Positions 1 to 5,756 of a stretch of DNA of 9,364 bases are shown here, in pieces. How positions within the stretch are numbered: the stretch's first letter is position 1; every line of letters starts with the position of its first letter. The stretch lies in NCBI GenBank assembly GCA_964430935.1, contig CAYSHK010000005.1, positions 1 through 9,364 on the forward strand, written 5' to 3'. The stretch is from Thermopetrobacter sp964430935. Its GTDB lineage: Bacteria; Pseudomonadota; Alphaproteobacteria; Rhizobiales; Aestuariivirgaceae. A model generated the notes under the pieces. It had not been told where the DNA came from, did no database searches, and worked only from the letters and a program-made list of their open reading frames with translations. Both the position numbers and the translations under genes were made by a program.

Positions 1-986
1 AGGACGGCGGCGGGGCGGATCTCTCCGGTCCGGATGCCGCGGAAGTTCTCGATCGGAACGCGGGCCAGTTCCCGCAGGCGGGCGTGTTCCTCCTCCGTCC
101 AGACGTCGAGGGAGGCGAGAACGGACGCCACGGCCACTTCCGCCGCGCGCCGGCTGCCGTCGTCGCATTTCAGCGCGATGCCGATGCCCGCATGGGGGAC
201 GCAGGCGCAGTAGACGCCCTCCGCCCCCACCTTGACGAAGGCGCGTGGAACGGCCTCCATGAGCCGGGTGCAGAAGCGGTCCGTGCCGGCGACCATGAAC
301 GGCTCGGCCCGCACGGCGGAGACGATCCGCTCCGCGGCGCGTGCGCGCTCCCGCGGCATGTCCAGCCCCGTGGCCAGCCGCGAGAAACCCCGCGAGAGTT
401 GGCGCAGGGGAATGGCCCAGTTGGGCAGGGAGCAGCCGTCGTGTCCCCATGGCGCGGCGGAAAGGTCATGGTCGCAGACTTCCGAGATGGTGGCCATGAC
501 CCGCCGCTGCACGGGATGGTCCATCCGCCAGTAGCCTTCCGGATCCACGCCCGTGTGCCGGGCCAGCGCCAGCATGCCGGCGTGCTTTCCCGAGCAGTTG
601 TTGTGCACGTCGCCGGGCTCGCTTCCGGAACAGCGCAGGCGGCATCCGTCGCGTGGCCATTGCGGACCGCACGCCAGTGCCGCCTCCTCCAGCCCGATCT
701 TGCGCAGCATGGCCCGCACGGTGCGCACGTGCGCCTCCTCGCCATTGTGCGATGCGCAGGCCAGGGCGATCTCGGCGTCTGCGAAGCCGAAGGCGTCCGC
801 GGCTCCGGATTCGACCATCGGCAGCGCCTGCAGCGCCTTGATGGCGGATCTGGGAAAGATCGGCGTGTCGATGTCGCCGACGGCCTTCAGCACGGCGCCA
901 TCGGGGCCGGTGACGGCCACGGCGCCGCGATGGCGGCTTTCCACGATGCCGCCTCGTGTCGTCTCCACGATCACGGGATTGGTCAT
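1..986 (-). CDS. L-asparaginase, zinc-binding R. etli AnsA type (partial)
   Basis: Hydrolyses L-asparagine to aspartate and ammonia, probably in the cytoplasm; no signal peptide is visible. I translated 328 codons from the minus strand; the C-terminus is cut off by the window start, so it is partial only because of the window. Signature stretches: PRSAIKALQALP (42-56 region), CASHNGE (77-83), NNCSGKHAGML (129-139), GHDGCSLPNWAIPL (181-194) and VAGTDRFCTRLM (232-243). From memory, the R. etli ReAV enzyme uses Ser48, Lys51 and Ser80, and zinc ligands Cys135, Lys138 and Cys189. Here the matching residues are S47, K50, S79, C131, K134 and C185, with essentially the same spacing, so the active site looks intact. 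This family is unrelated to E. coli AnsA/AnsB. Start: the ATG at 986 has GGAGG (994-998) seven bases upstream; an in-frame ATG at 992 would be one base from it. A tRNA-Thr gene lies upstream on the same strand. Confidence 0.93.
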   Translation of the reverse strand, partial: MTNPVIVETTRGGIVESRHRGAVAVTGPDGAVLKAVGDIDTPIFPRSAIKALQALPMVESGAADAFGFADAEIALACASHNGEEAHVRTVRAMLRKIGLEEAALACGPQWPRDGCRLRCSGSEPGDVHNNCSGKHAGMLALARHTGVDPEGYWRMDHPVQRRVMATISEVCDHDLSAAPWGHDGCSLPNWAIPLRQLSRGFSRLATGLDMPRERARAAERIVSAVRAEPFMVAGTDRFCTRLMEAVPRAFVKVGAEGVYCACVPHAGIGIALKCDDGSRRAAEVAVASVLASLDVWTEEEHARLRELARVPIENFRGIRTGEIRPAAV

Positions 987-1010
987 GCGCATGCCTCCGG
1001 GCGCGGTGAT

Positions 1011-1033
1011 CCGGCACCGGACGACCGGGCCGG
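1011..1033 (-). terminator. Hairpin between tRNA-Thr and asparaginase gene
   Basis: CCGGC and CCGG (1011-1020, with one bulged A at 1016) pair with CCGG and GCCGG (1025-1033) around the four-base loop ACGA, giving nine G-C pairs. It lies 45 bases past the tRNA 3' end and just before the asparaginase ribosome-binding site. There is no T-run after it on the minus strand, so it is not a textbook intrinsic terminator. It could end the tRNA transcript or be a leader structure of the asparaginase mRNA. Confidence 0.4.
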
Positions 1034-1077
1034 AAACCGAACATACGTGACGCACGACGGATGGAAAAGGGAGAAGA

Positions 1078-1152
<75 letters not shown>

Positions 1153-1169
1153 AGCCCTTGACGGGTGCG

Positions 1170-1198
1170 CTTATGGCCTGTTTTTCGGTGCATTTCAA
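1170..1198 (-). promoter_or_regulatory. Sigma70-like promoter of tRNA-Thr
   Basis: On the minus strand, TTGAAA (1193-1198) is followed after exactly 17 bases by CATAAG (1170-1175). The tRNA begins 17 bases downstream, leaving room for a short 5' leader trimmed by RNase P. The bases after the -10 box (CGCACCC) are GC-rich, as in discriminators of stringently controlled stable-RNA promoters. Box quality, spacing and position make this the best promoter in the window. Confidence 0.65.
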
Positions 1199-1270
1199 GC
1201 GCAAAAATGCAGCCCTTGAGCGGTGCCCGCGCGATGTGCGAAAACGTTCCCGCACGGATGCGGGGAAGCG

Positions 1271-1465
1271 ATGACGAAAGGAAGACGCAGACCGGGAAGG
1301 CCCGACCGCGAGGAACTGGCGGAACGGTTGCGGGAGAACCTGCGGCGACGCAAGGCGCAGCTGCGCGCCCGCGGCGGCCGTCCGTCGGATGCACCCGCCG
1401 GCGAACACGCCTCGGACGCCGAAACCGGCACCGACACGCCGGACGACGGGGACGGGCGCGAATAG
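1271..1465 (+). CDS. Small hypothetical protein upstream of murA (64 aa)
   Basis: A 64-codon gene. The first half is strongly basic and probably helical (PGRPDREELAERLRENLRRRKAQLRARG); the tail (about 40-64) is acidic, rich in D, E and T, and probably disordered. I recall short basic proteins of this kind, with an LAEXLRXNLXRRKAQ-like core, annotated as hypothetical next to murA in other alphaproteobacteria; that is recollection, not a search result. The function is unknown; the charge pattern could suit nucleic-acid or ribosome contact, but this is speculation. I chose the ATG at 1271, preceded by GGGGAAG, over an in-frame ATG at 1223: the extra 16 residues look non-coding and the later start coincides with the conserved-looking part. 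It ends 116 bases before murA. Confidence 0.6.
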   Translation: MTKGRRRPGRPDREELAERLRENLRRRKAQLRARGGRPSDAPAGEHASDAETGTDTPDDGDGRE

Positions 1466-1483
1466 GCACGCGCGGGCGTGCTG

Positions 1484-1512
1484 TTGCCGTTCCCGCACGA
1501 CCTGTGCTTAAA
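1484..1512 (+). promoter_or_regulatory. Candidate murA promoter
   Basis: TTGCCG (1484-1489) and CTTAAA (1507-1512) are 17 bases apart, about 70 bases before the murA ATG. The -35 box matches the TTGACA consensus at four positions and the -10 box matches TATAAT at three, so the call is modest. If it is used, murA has its own transcript start near 1519 and does not depend on read-through from the small gene before it. Confidence 0.35.
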
Positions 1513-1536
1513 GGGGCTGCCCCCGTGAAAAGATGT

Positions 1537-1553
1537 GCCCTGGCCGGCAGGGC
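1537..1553 (+). promoter_or_regulatory. Hairpin in murA leader
   Basis: GCCCTG (1537-1542) and CAGGGC (1548-1553) are perfect complements around the five-base loop GCCGG. It sits between the candidate murA promoter and the murA ribosome-binding site (GGAAGAG at 1567-1573). No T-run follows. It may be a leader structure or an inefficient terminator of the small upstream gene; I cannot tell which. Confidence 0.25.
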
Positions 1554-1581
1554 TCCTGACAACGACGGAAGAGCATTCACG

Positions 1582-2871
1582 ATGGATCGCATTCTCATTC
1601 GCGGCGGCAACGTGCTGCGCGGCGACATTCACATTTCCGGGGCCAAGAACGCGGCTCTCCCCCTGCTCATCGCGGCACTGCTGACCGATGAACCGGTGAC
1701 GCTGTCCAACGTGCCGCGGCTGGCCGACGTGTCGCTGCTGCTGCGCATACTCCGCGAACTGGGGGCGGAAACGGCCCTGGCCGGGCGCAAGGCGGGGGAA
1801 AGCCCGTTCACGGGCGACACGGTGCGCATCCATGCGCCGGAGATCGTCTCCACCACCGCCCCCTACGAGCTGGTTTCGAAGATGCGCGCCAGTTTCTGGG
1901 TTCTGGGGCCGCTGCTCGCCCGCTGTCACGAGGCCCGCGTCTCGCTGCCCGGAGGCTGCGCCATCGGCACCCGGCCCGTGGATCTCTACCTGAAGGCGCT
2001 GGAGAGCATGGGCGCGGAGCTGGAGATCGAGAGCGGCTACGTCGTGGCCCGTGCGCCGGGAGGGCTGCGGGGCGCGCGCATCGTCTTCCCGAAGGTCTCC
2101 GTGGGCGCCACCCACGTGACCCTCATGGCCGCCACCCTGGCCCGCGGGGAGACGGTGATCGAGAACGCCGCCCGCGAGCCGGAGGTGTCGGACGTCGCCA
2201 ACTGCCTGGTGCGCATGGGCGCGCGGATCGAGGGCATCGGCACCTCCACCCTGCACATCGCCGGCACGGACCGCCTCCATGGCGCCTCCTATCCGGTGAT
2301 CGCCGACCGCATAGAGACCGGGACCTACGCCATGGCCGCGGCCATGACCGGCGGCGACGTGCTGCTGCGCAACGCCCGCGCCGACACCCTCGACGCCTTC
2401 ATCGAGGTGATGGACGAGGCCGGCGTCTCGGTGACCGAGGAGGAGGACGGCCTGCGTGTGCGCCGCCGCGAGGACGTCCTGCGTCCGGTATCCGTGGAAA
2501 CCCGCCCCTATCCCGGCTTTCCCACCGATCTGCAGGCCCAGCTGATGGCGCTCATGACACGGGCGGAGGGGGTTTCCACCATCCGCGAGACCATCTTCGA
2601 AAACCGCTTCATGCACGTGCAGGAGCTGGCCCGCATGGGCGCCGACATCCGGCTGAACGGCGACACCGCGCTGGTGCACGGCGTCGATCATCTGACGGGC
2701 GCTCCGGTGATGGCCACCGACCTGCGCGCCTCCGTCTCCCTGGTCATAGCCGCGCTCGCGGCGGAGGGCGAGACGGAGCTCAACCGCGTCTACCATCTGG
2801 ACCGCGGTTTCGAGACGCTGGAGAGGAAGCTGTCCGCGGTGGGGGCGGATATCGAAAGAGTGAGCGGATGA
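1582..2871 (+). CDS. murA: UDP-N-acetylglucosamine 1-carboxyvinyltransferase MurA
   Basis: Transfers enolpyruvate from PEP to UDP-GlcNAc, the first committed cytoplasmic step of peptidoglycan synthesis. It has 429 residues against 419 in E. coli, a full-length two-lobed EPT-fold enzyme. K22 and N23 (GAKNAAL) bind substrate. C126 in LPGGCAIGTRP is the catalytic cysteine and target of fosfomycin. D316 (FPTDLQAQ), R342 (ENRFMH), R382 (DLRASV) and R408 (HLDRGF) match E. coli D305, R331, R371 and R397 with a constant offset of 11. The offset comes from an 11-residue insertion somewhere between residues 23 and 126, most likely the loop near 66-80 (AGRKAGESPFTGD). Because the active-site residue is Cys rather than Asp, fosfomycin sensitivity is expected. 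The start ATG has GGAAGAG eight bases upstream; an open frame runs further upstream but crosses the small gene and lacks family similarity. It is probably transcribed alone or with that small gene. Confidence 0.98.
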   Translation: MDRILIRGGNVLRGDIHISGAKNAALPLLIAALLTDEPVTLSNVPRLADVSLLLRILRELGAETALAGRKAGESPFTGDTVRIHAPEIVSTTAPYELVSKMRASFWVLGPLLARCHEARVSLPGGCAIGTRPVDLYLKALESMGAELEIESGYVVARAPGGLRGARIVFPKVSVGATHVTLMAATLARGETVIENAAREPEVSDVANCLVRMGARIEGIGTSTLHIAGTDRLHGASYPVIADRIETGTYAMAAAMTGGDVLLRNARADTLDAFIEVMDEAGVSVTEEEDGLRVRRREDVLRPVSVETRPYPGFPTDLQAQLMALMTRAEGVSTIRETIFENRFMHVQELARMGADIRLNGDTALVHGVDHLTGAPVMATDLRASVSLVIAALAAEGETELNRVYHLDRGFETLERKLSAVGADIERVSG

Positions 2872-2887
2872 CCCCATATGGCATGGT

Positions 2888-2912
2888 GTGCGGATGGTGC
2901 CACGATCCGCAC
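2888..2912 (+). terminator. Hairpin after murA
   Basis: GTGCGGAT (2888-2895) and ATCCGCAC (2905-2912) form a perfect eight-base-pair stem around a nine-base loop, 17 bases after the murA stop. The U-tract of a classic intrinsic terminator is missing. Its position between murA and a separate promoter for the next operon fits transcription termination, but an operator or processing site is also possible. Confidence 0.4.
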
Positions 2913-2967
2913 GCTCCGCCGGGGCGCATCGGCCGCCGCGACCCGCGGGAGGCCGTGCATTCCGGAT

Positions 2968-2995
2968 TTGACCGGATGGCGGGAAAGGGTAATGT
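2968..2995 (+). promoter_or_regulatory. Candidate promoter of the DUF2948-hisD operon
   Basis: TTGACC (2968-2973, five of six matches to TTGACA) is followed by a 16-base spacer and TAATGT (2990-2995, three of six matches to TATAAT). Transcription would start near 3002, about 26 bases before the DUF2948 ATG and just before its strong ribosome-binding site. The placement after the murA hairpin supports a new transcription unit. Confidence 0.5.
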
Positions 2996-3027
2996 GGCCG
3001 GGACGACGAAGCCGGGGAGAGGCCGCC

Positions 3028-3471
3028 ATGAAACTGCTGAAGCTAGCCGCTCTGGACGACGAGGACCTGCAGATCATTTCCGCCCACATGCAGGACGCCG
3101 TCCTGAAGGTGGGCGACATGACCTGGATGCCTTCGAAGGCCCGTTTCGCGCTGGTGGCCAACCGTTTCGACTGGCCCGCGGCGCAGCGTGACGCGGGCGA
3201 CCGCCCGCGCCGCGCCCGGACGGGGCTGCATTTCGAGCGGGTTCTGGACGTGAAGTCCCGCAACATCCGCCAGCAGGCGAAGGACGGCGTGCTCTCGCTG
3301 CTGGCCATCACCTTCATCCCGGACGACGAGCCGCCGGGGGGCGTGATCGAACTGATCTTCTCCGGCGACGGCGTCATCCGGCTGACCGTCGAATGCATCG
3401 AGGCCTGGATGGAGGATCTGGGCCAGATGTGGGAGACGTCGGCCATTCCCAGACACGACGACGAGGATTGA
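3028..3471 (+). CDS. DUF2948 family protein
   Basis: A 147-residue soluble protein matching the DUF2948 family by its opening MKLLKLAALDDEDLQIISAH, the run DMTWMPSKARFALVANRFDW (about 31-50) and LLAITFIPDDEPPGGVIELIFSGDG (about 91-115), and its position between murA and hisD. No enzyme motif, signal peptide or membrane segment is visible; the second half looks like alternating beta strands. The molecular function of the family is unknown. Start: the ATG at 3028 has GGGGAGAGG (3014-3022) five bases upstream and begins with the conserved residues. An in-frame ATG at 2878 would add 50 residues spanning the promoter and hairpin. The stop is two bases before hisD, so the two genes are surely cotranscribed. 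Conserved linkage hints at a housekeeping role; nothing in the sequence ties it to histidine synthesis. Confidence 0.92.
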   Translation: MKLLKLAALDDEDLQIISAHMQDAVLKVGDMTWMPSKARFALVANRFDWPAAQRDAGDRPRRARTGLHFERVLDVKSRNIRQQAKDGVLSLLAITFIPDDEPPGGVIELIFSGDGVIRLTVECIEAWMEDLGQMWETSAIPRHDDED

Positions 3472-3473
3472 CC

Positions 3474-4775
3474 ATGGCGCGGATCCTGAACAGCGCGGAC
3501 GCGGACTTCCCGAAGGCGCTCTCCGACCTCCTCGAGGCGAAGCGGGCCGAGGAGGCCGACGTCGCCGACATCGTCTCCGACATCATCCGGGACGTGCGTG
3601 AACGCGGCGACGAGGCCCTCTACGGGCTGACGGAACGGTTCGACCGTTTCGACGTGCGTGGCGCGGGGCTCGCGGTGTCCGCGGAGGAGGTGGAGCGCGC
3701 GAAGGCCCGCGTGCCCGCGGAGGTGCTGGAGGCGCTGGAACTCGCCGCCGACCGCATCCGCGCCTATCACGAGCGCCAGCTGCCCGCCGACGAGACCTAC
3801 GTGGACGACATCGGCGTGGAGCTGGGCCACCGCTGGACTCCGGTCGATGCCGCCGGCCTCTATGTGCCGGGGGGGCTGGCCGCCTACCCCTCCTCGGTGC
3901 TGATGAACGCCATCCCGGCCCGCGTTGCGGGCGTGAAGCGTCTGGTCATGGTGGTGCCGACGCCGGAGGGACGCTTCAACGATCTGGTTCTCGCCGCCGC
4001 GGACGCCGCCGGCGTGGACGAGATCTGGCGCATCGGCGGGGCGCAGGCGGTCGCCGCACTGGCCTGGGGCACGGAGAGCATCCGCCCGGTGGACGTGATC
4101 GTCGGCCCCGGAAACGCCTTCGTGGCCGAGGCCAAGCGGCAGGTGTTCGGGAAGGTCGGCATCGACATGATCGCGGGGCCGTCCGAGGTTCTGGCCATCG
4201 CCGACGATTCGGCGGATCCCGCGTGGCTGGCCGCCGACCTGCTGGCGCAGGCGGAGCACGACCGGTCCGCGCAGTCCGTTCTCGTCACCACGGACGCCGA
4301 TCTCGCCGGGGCCGTGGCGCGCGAGGTGGAGCGGCAGCTCGCGACGCTGCCCAAGGCGGATATCGCCGGAGAGAGCTGGGAGAGATACGGCGCCATCATC
4401 GTCGTGAAGGACCTGGACGAGGCGGCCGCCGTCTCCGACGCCTTCGCGCCGGAGCATCTGGAGCTTTCGGTGCGCGATCCCGATGCCCTTCTGGCGAAGG
4501 TGCGCCATGCCGGGGCGATCTTCATCGGACATCACACGCCGGAGGCGGTGGGCGACTACGTCGCGGGGCCGAACCACGTGCTGCCGACCTCCCGTTCGGC
4601 GCGGTTCTCGTCGGGCCTGAACGTGCTCAACTTCATGAAGCGCACCACGCTGTTGCGGTGCTCGCCGGAATCCCTGCGGGTCATCGGTCCGGCGGCGGTG
4701 ACACTGGCCGAGGTTGAGGGGCTGGAGGCCCATGCCCGCTCCGTGGCGCGGAGGCTGGGGCAGCGGCGGGGATGA
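3474..4775 (+). CDS. hisD: Histidinol dehydrogenase HisD
   Basis: Oxidises L-histidinol to L-histidine by two successive NAD-dependent steps, the end of histidine biosynthesis; a zinc enzyme acting as a cytoplasmic homodimer. It has 433 residues, the usual length. The zinc ligands Q259, H262 (AQAEHD), D361 (VGDYVAGP) and H420 (LEAHA) fall at or within one residue of the E. coli positions 259, 262, 360 and 419. The catalytic pair E327-H328 lies in FAPEHLEL. Other family blocks: YVPGGLAAYPSSVLMN (130-145), WRIGGAQAVAAL (185-196) and DVIVGPGN (207-214). The ATG at 3474 has AGGA six bases upstream. It lies in a tight operon and not with the other his genes, as is common in alphaproteobacteria, so its regulation is probably constitutive and separate from them. 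No his leader or attenuator is visible. Confidence 0.98.
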   Translation: MARILNSADADFPKALSDLLEAKRAEEADVADIVSDIIRDVRERGDEALYGLTERFDRFDVRGAGLAVSAEEVERAKARVPAEVLEALELAADRIRAYHERQLPADETYVDDIGVELGHRWTPVDAAGLYVPGGLAAYPSSVLMNAIPARVAGVKRLVMVVPTPEGRFNDLVLAAADAAGVDEIWRIGGAQAVAALAWGTESIRPVDVIVGPGNAFVAEAKRQVFGKVGIDMIAGPSEVLAIADDSADPAWLAADLLAQAEHDRSAQSVLVTTDADLAGAVAREVERQLATLPKADIAGESWERYGAIIVVKDLDEAAAVSDAFAPEHLELSVRDPDALLAKVRHAGAIFIGHHTPEAVGDYVAGPNHVLPTSRSARFSSGLNVLNFMKRTTLLRCSPESLRVIGPAAVTLAEVEGLEAHARSVARRLGQRRG

Positions 4776-4778
4776 CGG

Positions 4779-5273
4779 ATGGCGGAAACGCGCGAGGACT
4801 GGCCGGAGACCGAGCGGCTTGTTGCCGTCGACCTTGACGAGAGTCTCGCGCGCGCGCCCTCTCCGGACATCGAGCACGAGCGGCGGGTGGCCGTCTACGA
4901 CCTCCTGCAGGACAACCGTTTCACCGTGCCGGGCCGGGGGCCGGGACCATACCGGCTGAAGCTCTCCATCGCCGACAAGCGCCTGATGTTCCACATCTCC
5001 AACGAGGCCGGCGAGACGGTGTCGGTCATCGGACTGTCGCTGACGCCTTTCCGTCGCATCGTGCGTGACTACTTCATGCTGTGCGAAAGCTATTTCGAGG
5101 CCATCCGCACCGCCTCGCCGAGCCGGATCGAGCCCATCGACATGGCGCGTCGCGGCCTGCACAACGAAGGCACGGAGATCCTGCGCGAGCGTCTCGCGGG
5201 CAAGGCGGAAATGGACTTCACGACGGCGCGGCGGCTGTTCACGCTGGTGTCCGTGCTCTACTGGCGGGGATGA
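4779..5273 (+). CDS. UPF0262 family protein
   Basis: A 164-residue soluble protein recognised as UPF0262 by the core LSIADKRLMFHISNEAGE (about 65-82), SLTPFRRIVRDYFMLCESYFEAI (about 90-112), DMARRGLHNEG (about 121-131) and the C-terminal end DFTTARRLFTLVSVLYWRG. Sequence and length are typical of this largely alphaproteobacterial family, whose function is not known. There is no signal peptide, membrane helix or recognisable catalytic motif; the conserved DMARRGLHNEG stretch is rich in charged and histidine residues and would be the place to look for a binding or active site. It starts three bases after the hisD stop. A second ATG overlapping the hisD stop (4772) is in a different frame and leads to a short non-family peptide. 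It is cotranscribed with hisD and the phosphatase gene. Confidence 0.93.
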   Translation: MAETREDWPETERLVAVDLDESLARAPSPDIEHERRVAVYDLLQDNRFTVPGRGPGPYRLKLSIADKRLMFHISNEAGETVSVIGLSLTPFRRIVRDYFMLCESYFEAIRTASPSRIEPIDMARRGLHNEGTEILRERLAGKAEMDFTTARRLFTLVSVLYWRG

Positions 5274-5276
5274 GCC

Positions 5277-5732
5277 ATGGCGGAGCTGCCCGGAGCCGTC
5301 CTCTTCGCCTGCACGCTGAACGCCTTCCGTTCGCCGATGGCCGAGGGGATCATGAAGCGGCTCTACGGAAGGCGCGTCTACGTGGATTCCTGCGGCGTGC
5401 GGCCGGAACCGGGCGGCGGTCCCGATCCCTTCGTGATTCAGGTCATGGAGGAGATGGGAATCGACCTTTCCGGCTTCCGCCCCAAGAGCTTCGCCGAGAT
5501 GGCGGACACCGGTTTCGATGTCATCATCACCCTCTCGCCGGAGGCGCATCACCACGCGCTGGAACTGACGCGCACCCAGGCGGTGGACGTGCGTTACTGG
5601 CCGACCATGGATCCGTCCGCCTTCACCGGTTCGCGGGAGCAGATCCTGGAGGGCTACCGCATGGTCCGCGACGGTCTGCGGAAACGCATCCTGGAGACCT
5701 TCGGCCGCCTGCCCGCGCCGCCGGGCGTATAG
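5277..5732 (+). CDS. Low-molecular-weight tyrosine phosphatase-like protein
   Basis: A 151-residue protein of the LMW protein-tyrosine phosphatase/ArsC-like fold. The phosphate-binding loop CX5RS is C12-TLNAF-R18-S19, continuing as PMAEG as in the family. The general acid loop has D112-P113 (TMDPSAF). In the usual family loop CXGNXCRSP a second cysteine precedes the arginine; here that position is F17, so the Cys-Cys redox protection of many relatives is absent. It may dephosphorylate phosphotyrosine proteins; relatives at this locus are often labelled arsenate reductase-like, but no ars genes are nearby and I would not claim arsenate reduction. It starts three bases after the UPF0262 stop and is the last gene of the operon. 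Its stop is 24 bases from the convergent stop of the GGDEF-EAL gene. Confidence 0.88.
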   Translation: MAELPGAVLFACTLNAFRSPMAEGIMKRLYGRRVYVDSCGVRPEPGGGPDPFVIQVMEEMGIDLSGFRPKSFAEMADTGFDVIITLSPEAHHHALELTRTQAVDVRYWPTMDPSAFTGSREQILEGYRMVRDGLRKRILETFGRLPAPPGV

Positions 5733-5756
5733 CGGGCGGAAGGGGCGCCGCTCTCC

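Noticed and set aside
1165..1581. An N-terminal extension of the murA frame by 139 codons
   Set aside because: The extension overlaps the small upstream gene and the tRNA promoter and has no MurA similarity; the family start MDRILIRGGN coincides with the ATG at 1582.
2878..3027. An earlier ATG for the DUF2948 gene
   Set aside because: It would place a hairpin and the best promoter inside the gene, lacks a ribosome-binding site and adds residues not seen in the family.
2790..5555. A 921-codon open frame on the minus strand opposite the DUF2948-hisD-UPF0262 operon
   Set aside because: It overlaps four recognised genes on the other strand and has Arg/His/Gly-rich non-family sequence; a GC-rich shadow.
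5277..5732. Arsenate reductase function for the phosphatase-like gene
   Set aside because: There are no ars genes nearby and the redox cysteine arrangement is missing; the fold alone does not support arsenate detoxification.
5731..5752. AGCGG/CCGCT hairpin between the convergent phosphatase and GGDEF-EAL genes as a shared terminator
   Set aside because: Only five pairs, a 12-base loop, no T-run, and it overlaps a stop codon; too weak to annotate.
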